From Paludibacteraceae bacterium (lineage in GTDB: Bacteria > Bacteroidota > Bacteroidia > Bacteroidales > Paludibacteraceae): a DNA stretch of 64,000 bases. The stretch lies in contig JAKSKU010000010.1 of assembly GCA_024401565.1 (NCBI GenBank), forward strand, positions 1-64,000. Direction: 5' to 3'. Within the stretch, counting starts at the first letter, position 1. Each line of letters starts with the position of its first letter. Made by a program: the position numbers and the translations under genes. Under the pieces are notes generated by a model. That model ran no database searches and had not been told where the DNA came from. It saw nothing but the letters and a program-made list of their open reading frames with translations. Of this stretch, positions 1 through 8,900 are shown one piece after another.

Positions 1-45
1 ATTGTATTGTATTGTATTGTATTGTATTGTATTGTATTGTATTGT
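1..45. repeat. Pentanucleotide tandem repeat, (ATTGT)x9
   Basis: Nine uninterrupted copies of ATTGT run from the left edge of the window, so the true array may be longer. A short open frame across it (7-213) is low complexity and is not treated as a gene. The rest of 46-261 is AT-rich with no gene seen. Arrays of this kind can vary in length by slippage; no coding or promoter role can be shown here because the left flank is missing. Confidence 0.9.
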
Positions 46-261
46 ATACAAATAATCTATCAATCATCAAAAATTTTGACGATTCTCCACAGACAATATT
101 CTTACAATAAAATCCTTTCATTCGTTTTTCCTAATATATCCTTCAATACAATAGGTGCAAATTTAATTATTTATCAGAGAATTGCAAATACAAATACACA
201 AAAAGGGCAATAATGCAAAGAGCAAAAGATATAAGTTTTTTTCATTATAAAAACCACTTAT

Positions 262-627
262 TTATCCGTTAATACCCAACATTTCGGCAGGTGCAATACC
301 CAAAACTTGACACAGCTGTCTGGCAATTTTTAAAGTAGGTTCTGCACGGTCATGAATATAATCACTAATTCTGCTAGGGCTAACATTTATTTTATCAGCC
401 AATTGTCGAGCTGACATACCAGAAGTTTCAAGAGCATCATATATAATTTCACCAAGCGTAGGAGTTTTTATATGACAATGTTCTTTCTCGTAAGCCTCCA
501 CTACATCTGTCACTATCATAAGTTCAACCATTAACGGATCATCTGCAGGAGTATTTTCTGTAATTTGTGGCAGCAAAGCATCAATGCGAGCCTGTGCATA
601 ATCATATTTTTCTTTCGTTATTTCCAT
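262..627 (-). CDS. higA: HigA-type antitoxin, XRE-family HTH
   Basis: This 121-residue protein has a charged N-terminal helical half and a C-terminal XRE helix-turn-helix at about residues 58-115 (MSARQLADKINVSPSRISDY is the HTH core). That layout is the one seen in HigA antitoxins, which neutralise their toxin and repress the operon by binding its promoter. It starts 10 bases after the end of the upstream HigB-like gene, so the two form one operon with the toxin first, the order typical of higBA. Family knowledge supports the pairing; autoregulation is inferred. Confidence 0.85.
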   Translation of the reverse strand: MEITKEKYDYAQARIDALLPQITENTPADDPLMVELMIVTDVVEAYEKEHCHIKTPTLGEIIYDALETSGMSARQLADKINVSPSRISDYIHDRAEPTLKIARQLCQVLGIAPAEMLGING

Positions 628-637
628 AACCCAAACA

Positions 638-937
638 TTATAATTTACTACAATCTAATTTGTTGTAATCATTATGAGTACCTACCCATCTTACATATAC
701 TAATTCAGGAGTAAACATAATCACAACAACCAAACGATAATTATTTCCTTTTATATTGAAAACATAGTGTTGATTACCAACGTAATCAGCATTGGGGAAA
801 TCCTTTCTCATATCGGAGAAATTCTTCCAATGTGCATTAGTAACTTTCTGGTGCCATCGTTCCAAAGCCACTCTACTGTTAGCATGTCCTTCTTGCTGGT
901 AAAACTCCTCCAGTTTTCTTTTTGTAATAATTCTCAT
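638..937 (-). CDS. higB: HigB-type mRNA interferase toxin
   Basis: This 99-residue basic protein matches the HigB_toxin family. The C-terminal half carries the family pattern of alternating beta strands ending in YVRWVGTHNDYNKLD, equivalent to the FxGTHxxYDxID tail of HigB proteins. HigB toxins have a RelE-like fold and cleave mRNA, usually at the ribosome. The gene is full length and is followed 10 bases later by the HigA-like antitoxin gene. Nothing seen suggests inactivation. The pair sits in an accessory-looking end of the window beside palindromic repeats and a broken gene. Confidence 0.85.
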   Translation of the reverse strand: MRIITKRKLEEFYQQEGHANSRVALERWHQKVTNAHWKNFSDMRKDFPNADYVGNQHYVFNIKGNNYRLVVVIMFTPELVYVRWVGTHNDYNKLDCSKL

Positions 938-967
938 AATGCAAAATTAAACAAACATTCGATATTT

Positions 968-975
968 CAAAACTA
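968..975 (-). promoter_or_regulatory. Putative -7 box for the higBA operon
   Basis: Read on the minus strand this is TAGTTTTG, an exact fit to the Bacteroidota -7 consensus TAnnTTTG, 31 bases before the toxin start. A TTTG lies upstream, but the spacing (about 23) is longer than usual, so only the -7 box is claimed. Confidence 0.4.
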
Positions 976-1142
976 TACATCAAAAACATTTTGAATTACA
1001 AAACGATTATTTTATATAAAAAGCAAAAACGCACTTTTGACCTAACCATACATTCAATCTTAATATTTGACCTAATAATTTATTTCATAGCGGCAAAAGT
1101 AAAAAATTCCGATTCCAGAGGGATCGAGGTTGCCACTCCGTT

Positions 1143-1234
1143 TCCCTGAAAGGGATAAGTATATCAGCCCAGGGTAAAGTGCAGCGACACCCTGGGTCTG
1201 CGATACCCCGTGCCATTATACGCCCTGAAAGGGC
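1143..1234. repeat. Cluster of three short palindromes (REP-like)
   Basis: The 344-base gap between higB and the rhuM-like gene holds three hairpins: TCCCTGAAAGGGA (1143-1155), CCCAGGGT paired with ACCCTGGG (1168-1175 and 1189-1196, 13-nt loop), and GCCCTGAAAGGGC (1222-1234). The first and third share the CCCTGAAAGGG core. Similar intergenic palindromes recur in Bacteroidales genomes. No gene is seen in the gap. Confidence 0.7.
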
Positions 1235-1281
1235 AATAACAATTGATTCGTAAAATTATAGATTAGGATTTGAACATTCCA

Positions 1282-2186
1282 TTATTCCATTTCCGACAAA
1301 ATCATTTCAGGAGAGAAACCCATCAAAGCTATGGCACTTATCTTATGTCCTCCATTGGCATTTAACGAATGTCCACAATGATATATACGATCATCTACCA
1401 CCAGCCAACGGTCATGGCTTTCTTTCTTCCATTTACGAATATCCACATGTCTATCAGGAAATAGTTTGTCATGCTCATACATTAGGCGTTGCATACCGTT
1501 GCCTACACCAACAGTATATATGACTGCATCAACATCTTCTTTTCTTGAATCTAAAATATCAAGAGTTAAGGCTGACACGTAAGCATCAATTATAATAACG
1601 CGGGTCATTGCACTCTTCACTAACGATTCAAGAGCGACACGAGCTGTATAAAAATCTCCTTCAAAGAAAACCTGTTCAACAGGTGGAACATTTGTTTTAA
1701 CGAAAAACTCTATCTGACGTGTATTGTCAGCTCTTGCATCGCCACAAGTTGACGATTTACGGAATATCCATGAAGAAGATGATTTTTTAGCACACTGGTA
1801 GCCCAACGTCGGAATACGACTCCTTGATGAGAATGCACTCGATAACCAACAGAGATGATAACGTCAAGATTATAGAACGGAATTGGTTTCTTTACTCCAT
1901 TAACGTGTAAAAAATGCACGTTATTTTCTCTTTCTAATTCCCCTTCTGAAAATACATTTCCAATATGACGTCGGATATTAGATTCTTCCTTTATAAACAA
2001 TTGTGCTATTTGTGAAGTAGATAGCCAAACCGTATCATGCTCGGCATCAAGTTTGACTTCAAGAGAGATTGTTTCATCAGGCTGATACAGCACTATTTGA
2101 GATTGACCAACTGTTTCAATTTGTGAATCTGCCTCATTTTTTACATTCATTTTTTCTTTTGTATCCATTACGACTGTTTTTAACAT
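1282..2186 (-). pseudogene. Frameshifted RhuM-family protein
   Basis: Two minus-strand frames together make one RhuM-like protein of about 300 residues. The first (2186 to 1710) carries the N-terminal DNA-binding part, with the family signatures LYQPDETISLEVKLD, TVWLSTSQIAQLF, FYNLDVIISVGYRV and RWATSVLKNHLLHGYSVN. The second, in another frame and ending at 1282, carries the C-terminal part from about QIEFFVKTNVPPVEQVFFEG to the end, including HDRWLVVDDRIYH. The frames join near 1710-1720, where IHVR-stop in one frame abuts RQIEFFV in the other, so a small indel explains the break and almost nothing is lost. RhuM proteins occur in pathogenicity islands and near restriction systems; their function is poorly known. 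A sequencing error or programmed frameshift cannot be excluded. Confidence 0.75.
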
Positions 2187-2275
2187 TCAAATACTTCCGT
2201 CCACAAAATTAATTAATTCTACGAATTATCTTTCTTAATCAGGTAGATAAAACAAATTATTCGAATAACTCATCT

Positions 2276-2431
2276 ACCGTGGAACGGTTGTAAAACCAGG
2301 CCATGGTTGGCAATCGTCGCACGACGATTGGCTACCTTGGCTGCATAATTAACATCCCTTCTACCCCACGGTAGCATCTCGTTTGTCAACGAGCCGCAAC
2401 CATGGGCTATCTTAATAACCGTTGCCACGGT
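2276..2431. repeat. Cloverleaf-like inverted-repeat element
   Basis: The ends are inverted repeats of about 36 bases: ACCGTGGAACGGTT at the left against AACCGTTGCCACGGT at the right, continuing into GCCATGGTTG against CAACCATGGGC. Two smaller hairpins lie inside: CAATCGTCG/CGACGATTG and CTCGTT/AACGAG. It directly abuts the asnB terminator. A 67-codon open frame across it (2270-2473) follows the repeat structure and is rejected as a gene. The layout suggests a non-autonomous palindromic element or a structured RNA. Confidence 0.6.
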
Positions 2432-2462
2432 AAAAAAAGGGCGACGCATCACTGCATCGCCC
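2432..2462 (-). terminator. Rho-independent terminator after asnB
   Basis: On the minus strand GGGCGATGCA, a GTGA loop and TGCGTCGCCC form a 10-bp stem with one G-U pair, followed by seven T. It lies 30 bases past the asnB stop codon. Confidence 0.9.
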
Positions 2463-2491
2463 CCAAGAAACAAATTATTATGCTGCCTATC

Positions 2492-4162
2492 TTACTTATA
2501 AGCCTGATTATGTACGCTCTTTACTGCTCTACCTGATGGATCATTCATGTTCTTGAATGCCTCATCCCACTCAAGGGCGATGGCTGTCGAACAAGCCACA
2601 CTCTTCTCGCTTGGCACTGTCTGTGCTGCTGTCTGGCTTGGGAAATGCTCCTCAAAGATAGATCTGTAGTAGTATTCCTCCTTAGTCATAGGTGGGTTGA
2701 TTGGGAATCTCTCAGCTGCATGAGCCATCTGCTCGTCTGTAACCTTCTGAGATGTAAGCTCCTTCAATGTATCAATCCAGCTGTATCCTACTCCGTCAGA
2801 AAACTGCTCTTTCTGTCTCCAAGCCACCTCTTCTGGCAAGTAATCCTCAAATGCCTTACGAAGGATCCATTTCTCGATCTTGCCGACGGTACCGCTCAAC
2901 TTGTCTTTTGGATTCAAGCGCATTGCGACGTCCATGAACTCTTTGTCAAGGAATGGAACACGTCCTTCAACACCCCAAGCTGAAAGGCTCTTGTTAGCAC
3001 GCAAACAGTCGTACATGTGAAGCTTTGAAAGCTTGCGGACTGTCTCCTTGTGCAACTCTTCTGCGTTTGGAGCCTTGTGGAAATATAGGTAACCACCGAA
3101 GATCTCGTCGGCACCCTCTCCTGAAAGTACCATCTTGATACCCATGCTCTTGATGACGCGGGCAAGAAGATACATCGGAGTACTTGCACGAACTGTTGTT
3201 ACATCGTATGTCTCGATATGATAGATGACGTCGCGAACAGCGTCAAGACCTTCCTGAACTGTAAAGTTGATTTCGTGGTGAACTGTACCGATATGGTCTG
3301 CCACCTTCTTTGCAGCCACCAAGTCTGGAGCACCCTTCAAACCAACTGCGAATGAGTGCAACTGTGGCCACCAAGCTCCCTGCTTGTCGCCGCTCTCCAC
3401 ACGCTGTGAAGCAAACTTCTTAGCCACTGCAGATACAATTGATGAGTCAAGGCCACCTGAAAGAAGCACACCGTAAGGCACATCTGTCATCAACTGACGC
3501 TTAACAGCTGCCTCAAGAGCATCACGAAGCTCATCGATGCTTGATGTGTTATCCTTTACTGCGTCGTACTCCATCCAGTCACGCTTGTACCAAGCCTTCA
3601 ACTCCTTCTCCTTTGAGTAGTAGTAGTGTCCTGGAGGGAACGACTTGATTGTCTCGCAGTAACCCTCAAGAGCCTTCATTTCTGAAGCCACATAGAAAGC
3701 ACCGTCTTTATCCCAACCCATGTATAGAGGAATGATTCCCTGGTGATCACGAGCGATTAGATAACAATCGTTCTCAATATCGTAAAGTGCAAATGCGAAG
3801 ATTCCGTTTAGATCCTCAATGAAGTTGATTCCCTTCTCACGGTAAAGTGAAAGCACAACCTCACAGTCGCTCTTAGTTAGGAACTCGTATGTTCCAGCCT
3901 GACGGTCGCGAATGCTCTGGTGGTTGTAGATTTCTCCATTGACAGCAAGCACAAGCTTACCATCTTTGCTATATAATGGCTGCTGACCACTTGAAGGGTC
4001 AACGATTGCTAGTCTCTCGTGAGCAAGTATTGCTTTGTCACCACAATAGATTCCCGACCAATCTGGTCCACGGTGACGTATTTTCTTTGACATTTCAAGA
4101 AGCTGCGGACGCAACTCCTGTGCTGACTTCTTAAAGTCGAACGCACAAACTATACCACACAT
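2492..4162 (-). CDS. asnB: Asparagine synthase (glutamine-hydrolysing)
   Basis: The 556-residue protein makes asparagine from aspartate, glutamine and ATP. It begins MCGIVC, so Cys2 becomes the N-terminal nucleophile of the class II glutamine amidotransferase domain (about residues 2-190, with RHRGPD and NGEIYNH). The synthetase domain follows with the ATP pyrophosphatase loop SGGLDSS at 235-241 and GEGADEIFGGY further on. Length fits the AsnB family of Bacteroidota. It is the last of three nitrogen-assimilation genes on this strand (gltB, gltD, asnB), although a 332-base gap with a repeat element separates it from gltD. A strong terminator follows. The role is general amino-acid metabolism; it is 25 kb from the peptide-tailoring genes and is unlikely to act as a lasso cyclase. 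Confidence 0.96.
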   Translation of the reverse strand: MCGIVCAFDFKKSAQELRPQLLEMSKKIRHRGPDWSGIYCGDKAILAHERLAIVDPSSGQQPLYSKDGKLVLAVNGEIYNHQSIRDRQAGTYEFLTKSDCEVVLSLYREKGINFIEDLNGIFAFALYDIENDCYLIARDHQGIIPLYMGWDKDGAFYVASEMKALEGYCETIKSFPPGHYYYSKEKELKAWYKRDWMEYDAVKDNTSSIDELRDALEAAVKRQLMTDVPYGVLLSGGLDSSIVSAVAKKFASQRVESGDKQGAWWPQLHSFAVGLKGAPDLVAAKKVADHIGTVHHEINFTVQEGLDAVRDVIYHIETYDVTTVRASTPMYLLARVIKSMGIKMVLSGEGADEIFGGYLYFHKAPNAEELHKETVRKLSKLHMYDCLRANKSLSAWGVEGRVPFLDKEFMDVAMRLNPKDKLSGTVGKIEKWILRKAFEDYLPEEVAWRQKEQFSDGVGYSWIDTLKELTSQKVTDEQMAHAAERFPINPPMTKEEYYYRSIFEEHFPSQTAAQTVPSEKSVACSTAIALEWDEAFKNMNDPSGRAVKSVHNQAYK

Positions 4163-4230
4163 ATTCAGTTCTGATTTAAGGATTAATGATTATATACCCC
4201 TGTTGTTTCAAATTAAGGATTACAAAGGTC

Positions 4231-4447
4231 AACGCCCTTGTCCTCTCTCCTATGCGAGCCCGTAAGGGCGAGCAATATGGGATATAAAACTATAAAAAAT
4301 GGAGATTTTGAAATTAAAGGCTTCACCTGGTGGATGAACCACCAAGTTGTGCCCTATTTAATTCGGTTTATATATAGGTTGCCCACCTTCATCTCTTTTA
4401 ACGCTCACCCTTACGGGCTCGCGTATGAGGAATGGGGTTAGGGCGTT
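4231..4447. mobile_element. MITE-like palindromic element
   Basis: The arms at 4231-4273 and 4403-4447 are imperfect inverted repeats of about 43-45 bases, beginning AACGCCC and ending GGGCGTT and sharing GCGAGCCCGTAAGGG against its complement. The interior has a further hairpin, ACCTGGTGG, loop ATGA, ACCACCAAGT. No open frame of note is inside. The 217-bp size, long terminal inverted repeats and lack of coding capacity fit a miniature inverted-repeat element. It fills most of the gap between gltD and asnB. Target-site duplications were not clear. Confidence 0.6.
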
Positions 4448-4494
4448 CCGCCCTTAACAATCCTCATTTTGAGCAACCGATATATTATCCTTTT

Positions 4495-5844
4495 TTATTT
4501 TTTAGCTCCATTAATATACGCGTCGATCTGCTCAGCCACTTTACGGCCAGAAGCGATTGCACGTACTACAAGGCTTGCTCCTGAAGCAGCGTCACCAACC
4601 AAGAACACGTTATCTCCATACTTTGGATGCTCTGGCTTGATGAATCCCATAGCAAGAAGTACCATATCGCACTCGATAATCTCCTTCTTACCGTTAAGCT
4701 TCATGATTGGGCGACCACCTTCTGGATTTGGCTCCCAGATAACGCCCTCAACCTCTACTCCTGTAAGCTTACCATCCTTACCGATAAACTTGTTAGAGTT
4801 TAGAAGCCATCTTCTCTCGCAACCTTCCTTGTGAGAAGAAGTTGTCTTCTTGATATTAGGCCAGTTTGGCCATGGTGTTGCAGGGTTGTAACCTACAGGT
4901 GGCTCTGGCATGATCTCGATCTGAGTCACACTTACAGCACCCTGACGGTTAGCAGTACCGATACAGTCTGAACCTGTATCACCACCACCGATTACAAGCA
5001 CCTTCTTACCCTTTGCGTTTACAAGCTCTGAATCCTTGAACTTCATACCTGCAAGCACTCTGTTCTGCTGAGAAAGCATCTCAAGAGCAAGGTAGATTCC
5101 CTTCAACTCACGTCCCTCGATCTTAAGGTCACGAGCTGTTGGAGTACCTGTGCAGACTGCGTAAGCGTCGAATCCAGCAGGAAGCTTAGTGCAGTCGATT
5201 GTCTGATTGTAAAGGAATTTGATTCCCTCCTGCTCCATGATCGAAATTCTACGGTCGATCACAGACTTATTTAGTTTGAAGTTAGGAATACCGTAACGAA
5301 GAAGACCACCTGCTGCCTCGTTCTTCTCGAATACTGTAACCTCATAACCCTTCTTGTTAAGCTGTGCTGCTACAGAAAGACCTGCAGGACCAGCACCGAT
5401 AACAGCAACTTTCTTACCGTTGCGAGCGTATGTGTTTACTGGAACATAACCCTCAAGGAATGCACGCTCGATGATAGCGCACTCATTCTCACGACATGTT
5501 GTAGGCTCACCGATAGTTAGGTTAAGCACACAACTCTTCTCACAAAGTGCAGGACAGATACGACCTGTGAACTCAGGGAAGTCGTTAGTTGCTGAAAGAA
5601 GTTTGTAAGCCTCTTCCCACTTACCTTTATATAGTGCGTCTTGCCATTCAGGCTGCTTGTTGCCTAGCGGACAAGCCCAGTGGCAGAAAGGAACACCACA
5701 ATCCATGCAACGTGATGCCTGCTCTTGTCTGTCTTTAGTGTTCAAAGTCTGCTCTACCTCACCGAAATCACGAATACGGTCTTGAACAGGACGATATCCA
5801 GCCTCTTTACGAGGAACTGTTAGGAATGCTTTAGGATTTCCCAT
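4495..5844 (-). CDS. gltD: Glutamate synthase (NADPH) small subunit
   Basis: This 449-residue flavoprotein passes electrons from NADPH to the large glutamate synthase subunit. The N-terminal ferredoxin-like region has the cysteines that bind two 4Fe-4S clusters (C46, C49, C54, C58 and C97, C101, C105). Two Rossmann nucleotide-binding motifs follow: GAGPAG at 150-155 for FAD and GGGDTG at 286-291 for NADPH. The C-terminus has the FAD motif GDAASGASLVVRAI. Length and motifs are normal for GltD. It lies 100 bases downstream of gltB on the same strand, so the two are almost certainly co-transcribed. The gap holds a short palindrome that does not look like a terminator. Confidence 0.96.
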   Translation of the reverse strand: MGNPKAFLTVPRKEAGYRPVQDRIRDFGEVEQTLNTKDRQEQASRCMDCGVPFCHWACPLGNKQPEWQDALYKGKWEEAYKLLSATNDFPEFTGRICPALCEKSCVLNLTIGEPTTCRENECAIIERAFLEGYVPVNTYARNGKKVAVIGAGPAGLSVAAQLNKKGYEVTVFEKNEAAGGLLRYGIPNFKLNKSVIDRRISIMEQEGIKFLYNQTIDCTKLPAGFDAYAVCTGTPTARDLKIEGRELKGIYLALEMLSQQNRVLAGMKFKDSELVNAKGKKVLVIGGGDTGSDCIGTANRQGAVSVTQIEIMPEPPVGYNPATPWPNWPNIKKTTSSHKEGCERRWLLNSNKFIGKDGKLTGVEVEGVIWEPNPEGGRPIMKLNGKKEIIECDMVLLAMGFIKPEHPKYGDNVFLVGDAASGASLVVRAIASGRKVAEQIDAYINGAKK

Positions 5845-5882
5845 AATCTATATCTTTGGAAGTTAGGATTTTTTGGCTCGTG

Positions 5883-5906
5883 AGAGACGTGGAACTCCAC
5901 GTCTCT
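5883..5906. repeat. Perfect 11-bp hairpin, REP-like (AGAGACG family)
   Basis: AGAGACGTGGA, loop AC, then TCCACGTCTCT, followed by ACG, in the gltB-gltD gap. It resembles the palindromes at 12192-12217 and 44969-44988, which share the GAGACG...CGTCT frame. There is no T-run, so it is not a convincing terminator. Confidence 0.7.
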
Positions 5907-5944
5907 ACGATTATCCCAACTTTTAATGATTAACTAAATTAATT

Positions 5945-8900
5945 TTACTCAGCTTTGATGTCAGCAATCTTGTTCTGAAGCTTCTTCAACTGTTCCTCCT
6001 GAAGTACTCTCTTGTACTCGATTGGAACAACCTGGATGAACTCCTCAACGTAGTGGTTCCAGTCGTCAAGCATTGTACGAGCAAGGCTTGATCCTGTGTA
6101 CAACCAGTGCTTGCGGATCAACTCGTGAAGCTCCTTACGGTAGCTTGCCTCTTCGATCAAGCTCAACTCAACCATATCCATGTTACAGAAGTAGTCGAAG
6201 TTGTGGTTCTTATCCCATACGTAAGCAACACCACCTGACATACCAGCTGCGAAGTTACGTCCTGTCTCACCAAGCACTACCACACGTCCACCTGTCATGT
6301 ACTCACAGCAGTGGTCGCCAGCACCCTCGATGACTGCGATAGCTCCTGAGTTACGTACACCGAAACGCTCACCTACGCGACCGTTAACGTAAAGCTCACC
6401 TGTTGTAGCACCATACAAACCAGTGTTACCTGCGATGATGTTCTTGTCTGCCTCGAAACTTGAACGTACTGGAGGAAGGATAGAAATACGTCCTCCTGAA
6501 AGTCCCTTACCGAAGTAGTCGTTAGTTTCACCCTCTAGCTTGAAGTTTACACCCTTAGCAAGGAATGCACCGAATGACTGACCTGCAGAACCCTTGAACT
6601 TAATATTAACTGTTGAATCTGGAAGACCCTCCTCACCATACTTCAATGCGATGGCTCCTGAAAGCATTGTTCCTACCGCACGGTCTGTATTCTTGATTGC
6701 GAAATCAAGGTTAACCTCCTGCTTCTTCTCGATTGCATCCTTAGCCTGAGCAAGAATATCAAAATCCTTAACGCCCTCAACCTTTGTGAATGGTCTGTGA
6801 TCCCAGCATAACGACTCTTTGCTGTCGACTCTTGCAAGTAGACGAGAGAAATCCAAAGTCTTATGCTTGTCACTCTCCATTGGCTTGATCTGGATCAACT
6901 CTGTATGACCGATGATATCCTCAAACTTCTTGAAGCCCATCTCTGCAAGGTACTCACGAACCTCCTGAGCCAAGTAAGTGAAGAAGTTTACAAGATACTC
7001 AGCGCGACCCATGAATCTTTCACGAAGCTTAGGATCCTGAGTTGCAACACCTACTGGACAAGTGTTTGTATTACACTTTCTCATCATTACACATCCAAGG
7101 ACAATCAAAGGAAGTGTACCGAAGCTGAACTCGTCTGCTCCAAGAAGAGCTGTCAAGATAACGTCGCGTCCTGTCTTCAACTGACCGTCTGTCTGCAAAC
7201 GAACACGTCCACGAAGACCGTTAAGAACCAATGTCTGCTGTGTCTCTGCAAGACCAATTTCAGGAGAGATACCAGCAAATCTCATTGAAGACGCTGGAGA
7301 TGCACCTGTACCACCTTCTGCACCTGAGATAACGATCAAATCTGCGTTAGCCTTAGCAACACCGGCAGCGATTGTACCAACACCGCTCTCAGCAACTAGC
7401 TTAACTGATACTGCAGCAGTTGGGTTGATATTCTTCAAGTCGAAGATCAACTGTGCAAGGTCCTCGATTGAGTAGATATCGTGATGAGGTGGAGGCGAAA
7501 TAAGTGAGATTCCAGGGATTGCGTTACGAGTCTTAGCGATGACCTCGTTAACCTTAAATCCTGGCAACTGACCACCCTCACCTGGCTTAGCTCCCTGAGC
7601 TACCTTAATCTGAATTTCCTCAGCGTTTACAAGGTATTCAGCAGTAACACCGAAACGACCAGAAGCGATCTGCTTTGTCTTAGATGATAGGCTCACACCG
7701 TCTACACTTGAATGGTAGCGTGCGTTGTCCTCACCACCCTCACCAGTGTTCGAACGAGCACCAAGCTTATTCATTGCAAGAGCGATTGCCTCGTGAGCCT
7801 CGATTGAAAGAGCTCCGAATGACATCGCACCTGTTACGAAGTGCTTAACGATGCTCTCTACTGGCTCAACCTGATCAACTGGGATTGGTTTTGCAGCCTT
7901 CTTGAAATCGAAGAAGTCGCGGATGAAGATCTGCTTCTCCTTGTTATCAACGTAGTTAGTGTATTCCTTATATTTCTTGTATGAACCCATACGAGTTGCA
8001 ATCTGCAATGTTGAGATTGTCTCTGGATTCCATGCGTGTGCGATACCGTCTTTTCTGTATGCGAACAATCCTGAATCTGGAACGATATCATTCTCAGTGG
8101 CTACCATAGCCTCATCGTGAAGCTTGATTGCGTCGTTAGCAATCTGCTTTAGACCGATACCACCGATTGTAGAAATCTCTGTTCCGAAGTATGTCTTCAA
8201 CAAGCTCTCGCTCAAACCGATACTCTCGAAGATCTTAGCGCCACGGTAAGAACGGATAGTTGAGATACCCATCTTAGACATGATCTTGTATAGACCCTTG
8301 CAAACAGCCTTGATGTAGTTGTGCTCAGCTGTAGCGTAATCCTCCTGAATCTCCTTGTTCTTTACAAGGTCGTCAAGAACTGCGAATGTCATGTATGGGT
8401 TCAATGCAGAAGCACCGTATCCAAGAAGCAATGCAGCGTGCATAACCTCACGGATCTCACCAGACTCAACGATCAAAGCAGTCTGAACACGTTTGCCGAC
8501 GCTGATCAAGTAGTGGTGAACGGCTGAGACTGCAAGCAAACATGGGATAACAGCGTGCTTGTCATCAACGTCTCTATCTGAAAGGATGATGTAGTTGATA
8601 CCCTTATCTACGCTCTCCTCTGCACTCTTGCATAGGTTGTCGATAGCCTCTTTTAGACCTTCCTCGCCCTTGCTTGCCTCAAACAACATTGGAAGCTTAG
8701 TAGTGACGAATCCCTTGTAACGGATGTTGCAAAGAATGTCAAGCTCTGCGTTTGAAAGGATTGGATGAGGAAGACGAACCATCTTACAGTTGCTCTCATC
8801 TGGGTTCAAGATACCAGGGCCAACCTTACCGATGTACTCAGTCAAGCTCATTACAAGCTCCTCACGGATAGGGTCGATAGCTGGGTTAGTTACCTGAGCG

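Noticed and set aside
1710-1806. Overlap of the two RhuM frames as two separate functional genes
   Set aside because: The second frame's start has no family-like N-terminus and the parts join into one family-length protein.
2270-2473. 67-codon minus-strand open frame
   Set aside because: It lies over the inverted-repeat element and the asnB terminator, and its residues follow the repeat structure.
2492-4162. asnB as a lasso-type cyclase for the peptide cluster
   Set aside because: It is 25 kb away, beside gltBD, with full glutaminase and synthetase motifs typical of housekeeping asparagine synthase.
4238-4441. 67-codon plus-strand frame between asnB and gltD
   Set aside because: It coincides with the MITE-like inverted repeat and has no protein family features.
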